Shown here: positions 20,972 to 27,679 of the stretch, one piece after another
Numbering within the stretch: position 1 is the first letter of the stretch
How the letters are laid out: each line of letters begins with the position of its first letter
Assembly (NCBI GenBank): GCA_964412395.1
Contig: CAYPOY010000008.1
Coordinates: forward strand, 1 to 34,966
DNA: 34,966 bases
Origin: CAYPOY01 sp964412395
GTDB lineage: Bacteria; Chloroflexota; Anaerolineae; B4-G1
Direction: 5' to 3'
The notes under the pieces: generated by a model
Database searches by the model: none
What the model saw: only the letters and a program-made list of their open reading frames with translations
What the model was told of the DNA's origin: nothing
Made by a program: the position numbers and the translations under genes

Positions 20972-22726
20972 CTACCGTCCGAACTCGCGGGCCAGTTGCT
21001 CCACACTCAGGTGGATCATCGTGGGCCGCCCGTGAGGACAGGTGTGCGGGCTGGCGCATTGCTCCAGCGCCCGTATCAACTTCTCCATCTCCGCCTGCGC
21101 CATCACCTGCCCGGCCTTGATCGCGGCCCGCTTGCAGACCTGGCGCGCCACGGCCTCCTCAACTGTGCCCGCCAGCGGCGCGTCGCCCACCTCTAGCGCC
21201 GCCGCCACGTCTTCCAGCACCTGGCGCGGGTCCGTCTCTGCCGCAATCGCCGGGAGCGCTCGCACCAGCATCGTCGTCCCGCCAAAGGGCTCCACCTGGA
21301 AGCCCAGGCCGCCCAGCGCCTCCAGGTGCTCCTCCAGCAGGCTCGCCGCCTCGGGTGCCAGTTCCACAGGCTGCGGTTCCAACAACGCCTGTGACACGAC
21401 CCCCGCCCGCTCTCGCTCCGCCAGCAATCGCTCGAACAGCACCCGCTCGTGAGCCGCGTGCTGGTCAATCAGGTACATTCCCTCCGGCCCTTCAGCCACG
21501 ATGTAGGTCACGCCCAGTTGCCCCACCACCCGCAACGGCGGGAGCCTCCTGCCCGGTGGTGTGAGAGTGCCCACGGATATGGCCACATCCGGCGTCCTTG
21601 CTTCAAGGCGCAACTGCTCGCCGGCCTGTTGCGGCCCCAACCCGGCCAGCCGCTCGCGTCGCTTCTCCCTCCACTGGTCAGGGGATGTGGGCCAGGCCGT
21701 CGGCAGACGCGTGGCGACGGGCACTGGGGACTGCTCGATCAGTGTGCGTCGCACCGCCTTCTGCACCGCCCGGAACACCGCGTCGCCGTCGTGGAAGCGC
21801 ACCTCCGCTTTGGCCGGATGCACGTTCACGTCCACGTCCTCCGGCGGCACGTGCACCATCACCACCGCCAGCGGGTAGCGCCCGGTGGGGAGGAGCGTGT
21901 GATAGGCCTGGACGATCGCATAGGTCAGGCGAGCGTCCCGTACCCAGCGTCCGTTGACGAAGAGCGTGATGTAGCCCCGATTGGCCCGATGCAGCGAAGG
22001 AGGACTGACGAATCCTGTGACCTGGATACTGGATGCTGGATGCTGGTCGCCAGGGATGACCTCGAGGAGAGCAGCGCCGACATCCAGCCCATAGACCGCG
22101 ACCAGAACGTCGCGCAAGCGGTCATTGCCGGGCGACTGGAAAACGACCCGTCCGTCGTGGCTCAGCGTGAAGCGCAACCCTGGATAGGCCATCGCGTACC
22201 GGGTGAGCCAGCCGTCAATGTGTCTCCGTTCAGTTCGCTCGGAGCGCAGAAACTTGCGGCGAGCCGGGACATTGAAGAACAGATCCTCCACTGTCACCGC
22301 CACCCCCGGAGGTCGCCCGCTCTCCTGGCGGGTCACCACGCGCCCCCCTTCCAGCCGCAATAGCATCCCCACTGGATCATCGGCCGCCCGTGCCGCGAAG
22401 GTCACCCGGCTGACGGCGGCGACGGAGGCCAATGCCTCACCCCGAAAGCCCAGCGTAGTGATGTGCGCCAGGTCGTCTGCCGTGGTCAGTTTGCTGGTCG
22501 AGTGGCGGTGAAAAGCCAGCTCCACCTCGGCGGCCGGCACGCCACAACCATCGTCTGTCACGCGGATGAGCCGTTTGCCGCCACCGCGCGTCTCTACCTG
22601 GACGTCGTGCGCACCGGCGTCTATGCTGTTCTCAACCAGTTCCTTAACCACGGATGAGGGACGCTCCACTACCTCGCCGGCGGCGATCTGTGAGGCAACG
22701 TCTTCCGGCAGCACACGAATGGCCAT
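20972..22726 (-). CDS. mutL: DNA mismatch repair protein MutL
   Basis: MutL couples MutS mismatch recognition to strand removal. The start at 22726 has AGGAGG upstream, giving MAIRVLPEDVASQIAAGEVV; 584 residues. The N-terminal GHKL ATPase has E-N-S-I-D-A-G-A, DDGCG, the ATP lid H-R-H-S-T-S-K, GFRGEALASVA, and VNVHPAKAEVRF. The C-terminal endonuclease motif DQHAAHERVLFE starts at D421, and CPHGRPT is present near the end, so this MutL should nick DNA itself, as in bacteria without MutH. A 7-nt repeat encodes an insertion (about residues 226-235). No mutS is present in the window. A mutL promoter is seen at 22745-22772. Confidence 0.96.
   Translation of the reverse strand: MAIRVLPEDVASQIAAGEVVERPSSVVKELVENSIDAGAHDVQVETRGGGKRLIRVTDDGCGVPAAEVELAFHRHSTSKLTTADDLAHITTLGFRGEALASVAAVSRVTFAARAADDPVGMLLRLEGGRVVTRQESGRPPGVAVTVEDLFFNVPARRKFLRSERTERRHIDGWLTRYAMAYPGLRFTLSHDGRVVFQSPGNDRLRDVLVAVYGLDVGAALLEVIPGDQHPASSIQVTGFVSPPSLHRANRGYITLFVNGRWVRDARLTYAIVQAYHTLLPTGRYPLAVVMVHVPPEDVDVNVHPAKAEVRFHDGDAVFRAVQKAVRRTLIEQSPVPVATRLPTAWPTSPDQWREKRRERLAGLGPQQAGEQLRLEARTPDVAISVGTLTPPGRRLPPLRVVGQLGVTYIVAEGPEGMYLIDQHAAHERVLFERLLAERERAGVVSQALLEPQPVELAPEAASLLEEHLEALGGLGFQVEPFGGTTMLVRALPAIAAETDPRQVLEDVAAALEVGDAPLAGTVEEAVARQVCKRAAIKAGQVMAQAEMEKLIRALEQCASPHTCPHGRPTMIHLSVEQLAREFGR
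22022..22049 (-). repeat. Heptanucleotide tract inside mutL
   Basis: Four period-7 units (CTGGATA, then two CTGGATG, then CTGGTCG on the plus strand) lie inside mutL. On the coding strand the units are CATCCAG/TATCCAG, the same as in rsmA, and yield an extra PASSIQ stretch between the EVIPGD turn and the TGFVSPP strand. Confidence 0.75.
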
Positions 22727-22744
22727 CAGCAACCTCCTGCGTTC

Positions 22745-22772
22745 ATTTTATCACACAATTCCACCCAGGCAA
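22745..22772 (-). promoter_or_regulatory. Probable mutL promoter
   Basis: On the minus strand TTGCCT (22767-22772) and TAAAAT (22745-22750) are spaced by 16 bp, about 19 bp before the mutL start, leaving room for a short leader with AGGAGG. Confidence 0.5.
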
Positions 22773-22790
22773 GAGCCGTCTTAGTCGTTA

Positions 22791-22846
22791 GCCGGAAGCT
22801 GGAAGCCGAGAGCGGCCAACTGCTGACTACTGACTGCTAACGGCTA
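22791..22846 (+). repeat. Degenerate heptanucleotide tract between mutL and ffs
   Basis: Eight period-7 units from GCCGGAA and GCTGGAA to ACTGCTA and ACGGCTA lie back to back, drifting in sequence along the tract while holding a strict 7-nt period. It ends 2 bp before the SRP RNA promoter. Confidence 0.7.
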
Positions 22847-22848
22847 GT

Positions 22849-22877
22849 TTGACATTTCGCCTCTCCTGCGGTAGCAT
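22849..22877 (+). promoter_or_regulatory. Promoter of the SRP RNA gene
   Basis: Perfect TTGACA (22849-22854), 17-bp spacer, and TAGCAT (22872-22877). The expected transcription start is about 22884, which coincides with the predicted 5' end of the SRP RNA. Confidence 0.75.
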
Positions 22878-22883
22878 GGCACT

Positions 22884-23152
22884 GGTCGTGCTAGACGGGG
22901 AGCTGGCGGTGCCCTGTACCCGCAATCCGCCACAGCGGGGTCGAACTCCCCCTCGAGGGTCGGGCCACTCGATACTGCCGAGGTCCAGGCGGTGTTGAAG
23001 ATTGGGTCCTGCGCGGCAGGAGCCTCCGAACCCCGTCAGGTCCGGGAGGAAGCAGCGGTAAGGAGTCCCTCCTGGGCGCCGCAGGGGTGCCTGGTTGGAG
23101 CTGGCTGATCCCGGTAAGCCGGGGGGCGCGATTCGACGGGGGGTGCACGACC
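22884..23152 (+). ncRNA. ffs: Signal recognition particle RNA, large form
   Basis: The 4.5S/6S-type scRNA that binds Ffh. The helix-8 signature GTCAGGTCCGGGAGGAAGCA is present around 23036-23055, with a GGGA tetraloop where GGAA is common. The Alu-domain landmarks of the large bacterial form are also present: GTGCTAGACGGGGAG, GGTGCCCTGTA and GGGTCCTGCGC. The ends GGTCGTGC (22884-22891) and GCACGACC (23145-23152) are perfectly complementary, defining a molecule of about 269 nt, like the Bacillus scRNA (about 270 nt) and unlike the short E. coli 4.5S RNA. Its protein partner Ffh is encoded at 566-1894. Confidence 0.95.
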
Positions 23153-23167
23153 ATTCGATTCGATACA

Positions 23168-23194
23168 GGAGGCGGCGGGGCCACCGCCGCCTCC
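23168..23194 (+). terminator. Hairpin after SRP RNA
   Basis: GGAGGCGGCGG (23168-23178) and CCGCCGCCTCC (23184-23194) form a perfect 11-bp stem with a 5-nt loop, 16 bp after the SRP RNA end and 17 bp before the next start codon. It may end the SRP transcript or partly attenuate into the next gene. No T-run follows. Confidence 0.6.
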
Positions 23195-23210
23195 CTTGCA
23201 CCGATAACGT

Positions 23211-24689
23211 ATGGAGATGACCGCAGCCGCCCCGCCCAAACATGTGCACCTGCCACAGGGCCTCAAGGCTCTCGTAGCGTTGGTGTTCATCGCCGGCACG
23301 CTGGCGGCTGGATATCAGACGACGATGACGCCGGTCACGCTGGTGGTAGATGGTCAAACACAGCAGCTATATACCCACCAGGATACCGTCGCCGCGCTGC
23401 TGATGGACGCCGGCCTCACCCTTTATCCCCAGGATATCGTCGCTCTTGCACTGGATACGACACTCGAGCCGGAACTGGTCGTGGAAGTGCAGCGAGCCCG
23501 CCCCGTGTACATCCGCGCCGACGGGCACTCTCGTCTGCTCCGCACCCACGCCACATCGGTCGAGGAAGTGTTGAAAGAGGCGAGAGTAGCGCTGGGGCCG
23601 CACGACGAGGTGGAGATCGAAGGAGAACTTCTGCCAGCCAACCGTTCGGCTGAACGTGTCTCGACTGAGCTCGACGGAGTCTCACGACGAGGCCCGGCCA
23701 CAGCCGATCCCGAACTCGTCCGCATCACAGTCCACCGCGCCATCCCCTTCACGCTGCACGAGGATGGCCATGCAACGACGCTTTACACCACCGCCCCCAT
23801 CGTCGGGGAGGCGTTGCGTCGGGCCGGGCTGACGCTCTATCTGGCCGACGGCGTCCGGCCGGGGCTCGGTGAGCCTATGTCGGCAGGGATGCACATCTAC
23901 GTTGACCGTTCCATACCGGTGGCAGCACAGGTGGATGGGCGGACACTTCGCACTCGCACACATCGAGAGCGCGTGGGCGAGGTGCTGGCCGATCTGGGTA
24001 TCGTTCTCACCGGCCAGGACTATACCACACCTACACTTGCCTCACCCCTGGAAGAAGACATGACAATTCGGGTGGTGCGGGTCAGCGAGCGCTTCCTGAT
24101 CGAACAGGAACCCATCCCTTTCGACTCAGTATGGCAGGCTGATCCAGACCTGGAGATTGACCACCAGCGAGTGCTACGAGAAGGAGCGCGTGGCATCTTT
24201 GAGCGGCGCATCCGCATACGCTACGAGGATAGCCACGAGGTCGCACGGACGCTTGATGGCGAGTACGTCGCTGTCCCGCCCACAACGAAAACCTTCGGGT
24301 ACGGAACTAAGGTCGTCGTCCGCATCCTTGACACCCCTTCCGGTCCAATCGAGTATTGGCGGGTGCTCCGCATGTTGGCGACCTCCTATTCCGCTGCCAC
24401 ATGTGGCACGCCTAAGACAAGTCCGTGGTATGGACGCACAGCCACGGGGATGCAGATGGGGTACGGCATCGTCGCCGTGGACCCGCGAGTAGTCAATCTG
24501 CGCAGCCGGGTCTACATGCCCGGCTACGGCATCGGCGTCGCCGGTGACACCGGCGGCGCGATCAAAGGACAGCGCATTGACATGGGATACGACGACGACA
24601 ACCTGGTGCTCTGGTACCGTTGGGTAGACGTCTACCTGTTGACCCCTGTGCCGCCCTCTCATCGGATCAACTACCGCCTCGGGCCATAG
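23211..24689 (+). CDS. Cell-wall protein with DUF348, G5 and 3D domains
   Basis: A 492-residue surface protein of the YabE/Rpf-like group. A single N-terminal membrane span (about 18-34, LKALVALVFIAGTLAAGY) anchors it. Four DUF348 ubiquitin-like repeats follow (about 41-80, 97-137, 175-215 and 233-273; V-D-G-...-T-x-x-x-V-x-x-x-L-x-x-x-G pattern), then a G5 domain (about 285-360) and the C-terminal 3D domain (about 390-490) with ATSYSAATCG, YGIVAVDP and GDTGGAIKGQRIDMGYDD, which carry the three conserved Asp residues of this lytic-transglycosylase-like barrel. It probably acts on peptidoglycan. It lies just upstream of rsmA, as yabE does near ksgA in Bacillus. Confidence 0.92.
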   Translation: MEMTAAAPPKHVHLPQGLKALVALVFIAGTLAAGYQTTMTPVTLVVDGQTQQLYTHQDTVAALLMDAGLTLYPQDIVALALDTTLEPELVVEVQRARPVYIRADGHSRLLRTHATSVEEVLKEARVALGPHDEVEIEGELLPANRSAERVSTELDGVSRRGPATADPELVRITVHRAIPFTLHEDGHATTLYTTAPIVGEALRRAGLTLYLADGVRPGLGEPMSAGMHIYVDRSIPVAAQVDGRTLRTRTHRERVGEVLADLGIVLTGQDYTTPTLASPLEEDMTIRVVRVSERFLIEQEPIPFDSVWQADPDLEIDHQRVLREGARGIFERRIRIRYEDSHEVARTLDGEYVAVPPTTKTFGYGTKVVVRILDTPSGPIEYWRVLRMLATSYSAATCGTPKTSPWYGRTATGMQMGYGIVAVDPRVVNLRSRVYMPGYGIGVAGDTGGAIKGQRIDMGYDDDNLVLWYRWVDVYLLTPVPPSHRINYRLGP

Positions 24690-24710
24690 AACCAGCCAGG
24701 CCGATCTCAA

Positions 24711-25610
24711 GTGAATGTGCGCAGGCTGTTGGAACAATGGAACCTCCAGCCAAGCAAAGGGCTAGGCCAGAACTTTCTATTAGATCAAACCGCTCTCGAA
24801 AAGATCGTCGCAGCCGCCGAATTGACCCCCAGCGACGTCGTTCTGGAGGTTGGCGCGGGACTGGGAGCACTGACCGAGCGGCTGGCCCGTAACGCCGGGC
24901 ACGTGGTCGCTGTTGAACTGGATCAGCGGCTGATACCCGTGCTGCAGAGCGTGTTGACCGGCTTCGACAACGTCACGCTGATCCAGGGTGACATCCTGGC
25001 GCTCGACCCCGCAGCCTTGATCAGCGCCTCCAGCATCCAGTATCCAGTATCCAGTATCCAGTACAAAGTCGTCGCCAACCTCCCCTACTACATCACCTCG
25101 GCTATACTGCGTCATCTGCTGGAGGCCAGTCTCAAGCCCCAGCGGATGGTGCTCACAGTGCAGCGAGAGGTGGCGGAGCGCATCGTTGCGAAACCGGGGC
25201 AGATGAGCCTACTGGCGGTGAGCGTGCAGTTCTACGGACAACCGCAACTGCTCTTTCGCATCAAACCGGGTAGTTTTTACCCCTCGCCAGGAGTAGAGTC
25301 GGCAGTGGTGCGGATAGACCTCCATGCCACGCCACCTGTGCCCGTAGAGGATACGGCTGCCTTCTTCCGCGTCGCGCGGGCTGGCTTCGCCCAGCGCCGC
25401 AAACAACTCCGCAACAGTCTGGCTGCCGGTCTCGGACGGCCACCTGGTGAGGTGGCGGCCAAACTGAGAGAAGTCGGCGTGGATCCCCGACGGCGTGCAC
25501 AAACGCTCAGCCTTGGAGAATGGGCCAAGGTCGCCCACGCACTAGGCGAACTCTCTGAGGCTGTAAGCAGAGTGCAAGTTCATAAGGTACTGATTGACGT
25601 TGCCACGTAA
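24711..25610 (+). CDS. rsmA: 16S rRNA dimethyladenosine transferase RsmA (KsgA)
   Basis: RsmA dimethylates two adenines in helix 45 of 16S rRNA, a late 30S maturation step. The 299-residue protein starts at GTG 24711 and has the family opening K-G-L-G-Q-N-F-L-L-D-Q, motif I VLEVGAGLGALTERLA, the acidic ribose contact VVAVELDQRLIPVL, GDILALDP, and the catalytic NLPYYITSAIL, followed by V-Q-R-E-V-A-E-R-I-V-A-K-P-G and the FYPSPGVESAVV turn. A 7-nt repeat encodes an insertion (about residues 107-118) just before the NLPYY motif. The C-terminal end of the gene contains the promoter of the next operon. Confidence 0.97.
   Translation: MNVRRLLEQWNLQPSKGLGQNFLLDQTALEKIVAAAELTPSDVVLEVGAGLGALTERLARNAGHVVAVELDQRLIPVLQSVLTGFDNVTLIQGDILALDPAALISASSIQYPVSSIQYKVVANLPYYITSAILRHLLEASLKPQRMVLTVQREVAERIVAKPGQMSLLAVSVQFYGQPQLLFRIKPGSFYPSPGVESAVVRIDLHATPPVPVEDTAAFFRVARAGFAQRRKQLRNSLAAGLGRPPGEVAAKLREVGVDPRRRAQTLSLGEWAKVAHALGELSEAVSRVQVHKVLIDVAT
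25030..25064 (+). repeat. Heptanucleotide tract inside rsmA
   Basis: Five period-7 units (CCAGCAT, then three CCAGTAT, then CCAGTAC) encode an ASSIQYPVSSIQY insertion upstream of the catalytic NLPYY motif. It uses the same unit as the mutL tract and in the same orientation relative to the coding strand. Confidence 0.85.
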
Positions 25611-25622
25611 CTGTGATACAAT
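25594..25622 (+). promoter_or_regulatory. Promoter of the bactofilin/GTPase operon
   Basis: TTGACG (25594-25599), 17-bp spacer, TACAAT (25617-25622): the same hexamers and spacing as the ffh promoter. The -35 box lies inside the end of rsmA. A start near 25629 gives a leader of about 128 nt. Confidence 0.75.
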
Positions 25623-25657
25623 AATGTTAAGAACAATCTTTTCTGTGAATGAACTCT

Positions 25658-25740
25658 AACGTGAAACGTTATTGAAACATAACTGTAACCCCTTGCCCGC
25701 TCGACTTGTGTGATATTGTCAGCGGTGGCAAAAGGCCACC
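25658..25740 (+). promoter_or_regulatory. Palindromes in the bactofilin leader
   Basis: The palindrome AACGTGAAACGTT (25658-25670) is a possible operator half-pair. Further on GGTGGC (25724-25729) and GCCACC (25735-25740) form a small hairpin with loop AAAAG, 16 bp before the ATG and adjacent to the likely ribosome site. Either could regulate the operon; the evidence is only structural. Confidence 0.35.
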
Positions 25741-25756
25741 TGAGGTGTTGGAAGCC

Positions 25757-27618
25757 ATGAGCCAGGGACGACAGTACATACCAGATACAGTGGTTGGTCC
25801 GCAGGTTGCCCTGACAGAACAACTGGACACTGATCGGCCCTTATGCATCCGTGGAACCCTCGAAGGTGATCTCGTAGACGTCAGCACGGTTCTCATCGCC
25901 GAGGAAGGACTGGTGAGCGCCAACGTCACGGCCGAGCACATCGTCGTGCAAGGAGTCGTGGTCGGCAGCATCCGCGCCAGACGGGTCGAAATCTGCGCCA
26001 GTGGCAAGGTGTGGGGCAACGTCTGCACACAGACCTTCTACGTCGAGCCCGGCGGCTTTATTCGTGGGCACATCATCACCCCCTTGCAGAGCAAACATAT
26101 ACTCAGCGCCCGCTCACTGGAATCATCTACTGACTCCCTCGTCGTCCCTCCTCTGCAAAAGCTACCCGATGACGATCTGGATCACCTGTTGGCCGACCTG
26201 GAGGCGGCCGCTCAAAGAGCCACCGCCGTAGGCGGCCCACTGGTATTTCCCTCACCACTGAACATCAAAGAAGCCCTGGCCCGCGTTGCCGAGGCCAAGA
26301 ACTGGACGATCTATCAACTACAATTGGAACTCCAGGCCATCCAGTCAACCCTGACGGAGCAGGAAGCGTTGGTAACAGCCCTCTCTGCCGACGCGACTCA
26401 CGCCGGCAGCGAGCGCGAAACGGTGCTGGTGCAGCAAAACGCCGAACTGCGCGAAGAACTGGAGTGCCTGCGCCTGACCGTCTTGCAGCGCCAGCAGCGC
26501 CTGACCAGGCTCCAGGTCGAGCTGGAAGAGACATATCTGGCTCTAACGGCAATCCAGGACGAGAACATACACCTGAGCACTGACCTGACCACAGCCAGTG
26601 CTCAACTCCAAAGCCTCAATGACGAGCTTGCTCGCAGCCGGGTCCACTACGACCATCTGGTTGCTGCAACCACCGAGGCGTCCGAGCAACTCCACAGCCA
26701 ACTGGCCGGCGTTACGGCAGAACGGGATCAGACGGCCGCTGACCTTGATGCCGCTCGAGAGCAGATCGCTCGGTTGACCGATCAACTCGCCCAGGATCAC
26801 GCCGCCGCCGAGCAGCTTGCCGCTGAGCGAAGCAGCCTCCAGGCAGATCTTGAACGCTCCCGCGACGAGTACGTCGCTGCCCAGGCCTCGGTCGAGCAAC
26901 TGACGGCCGACCACGACGCCGCCCGCCAGCGTGTAGAGCAACTCGCCGCCGAGCGAGACACGCTTCAGACCACCGTCGCCCAGTTGACCGGAGACCTCGA
27001 TGCCGCTGAACAGCAGACGGCGCACCTGACCGACCAACTGGCCCAGGCCCAGGCTGCCGCCGAGCGACCTGCCGCTGAGCGAGACGCCGTCCAGACTGAA
27101 CGGGGCGAGATTCGGACCACAGTCGCTCAACTCACTGCCGACCTGGAAGCTGCACAGCGCCAGATCGCTCAACTAGCTGGCGTTACGGCAGAACGGGATC
27201 AGACGGCCGCTGACCTTGATGCCGCTCGAGAGCNNNNNNNNNNNNNNNNNNNNNNNNNNNNNNNNNNNNNNNNNNNNNNNNNNNNNNNNNNNNNNNNNNN
27301 NNNNNNNNNNNNNNNNNNNNNNNNNNNNNNNNNACCACAGTCGCTCAACTCACTGCCGACCTGGAAGCTGCACAGCGCCAGATCGCTCGACTGGCCGAAA
27401 AAGAGGCAGAAACCGCTCGCTTACAAGCCGACCTTAGAACAAGCCAAGACCAGATTGAGCAGCAACAGCAGACACACACCACCTACTGTCTGGTCTGCCA
27501 CGCCCGTCGCCGCATCGCAGAAGCGTGTGAGATCGTGATGCCCGACGGCCGCCGCGCAATCAGGGGCCTTTGTACTGTCTGCGGTGCCAGTCTCGTCAGC
27601 CTGATGCCTCCGGACTAA
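25757..27618 (+). CDS. Bactofilin with long coiled coil and C-terminal zinc ribbon (gapped)
   Basis: An N-terminal bactofilin domain (about residues 20-115: CIRGTLEGDLVDVSTVLIAE and related hydrophobic repeats, ending GGFIRGHI) is followed by a Gln/Ala/Leu-rich coiled coil from about residue 185 to the end of the known left part, with long near-identical repeats. After the 100-N gap the same protein resumes at 27334 in a different apparent frame and ends in a Cys4 zinc ribbon (YCLVCHARR...RGLCTVCGA) and TAA at 27616-27618. ATG 25757 is preferred over TTG 25706. Bactofilins polymerise without nucleotide to form membrane-associated filaments. The zinc ribbon matches the one at the TopA N-terminus. 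Gap size is unknown, so total length cannot be stated. First gene of the operon; likely scaffold. Confidence 0.85.
26708..27388 (+). repeat. Long near-exact repeats in the coiled coil
   Basis: Repeat A is 55 bp and identical at 26708-26762 and 27179-27233. Repeat B is 55 bp and identical at 27116-27170 and 27334-27388. The assembly gap lies between the second copy of A and the second copy of B, as expected if a tandem array of B-A units was collapsed or broken. Confidence 0.9.
27234..27333. other. Assembly gap of 100 N
   Basis: Exactly 100 undetermined bases inside the coiled-coil gene; a round 100 is usually a placeholder of unknown true length. The coding frames on the two sides imply a real length that is not a multiple of 3 plus 1 as drawn, so the drawn length should not be used for translation. 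Confidence 0.97.
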
Positions 27619-27679
27619 GAGAGTGCCCAGGAATGGCCGACTGTCGTGGAATAGATTCAACAGAACGAAAGGAGGCGAG

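Noticed and set aside
21449..22363. 304-codon plus-strand ORF opposite mutL
   Set aside because: Antisense to highly conserved MutL motifs and His/Arg/Pro-rich, as expected for a shadow.
23087..23653. Plus-strand ORF overlapping the SRP RNA and the 3D protein gene
   Set aside because: It would translate the SRP RNA 3' end and lies out of frame with the 3D protein; composition is low-complexity Arg/Gly/Pro.
27216..27538. Coding reading that passes straight through the 100-N gap
   Set aside because: The drawn gap length is arbitrary. The frame it gives after 27333 yields an implausible Ser/Pro/Trp tail, while the frame starting at 27334 continues the repeat and ends in a zinc ribbon.
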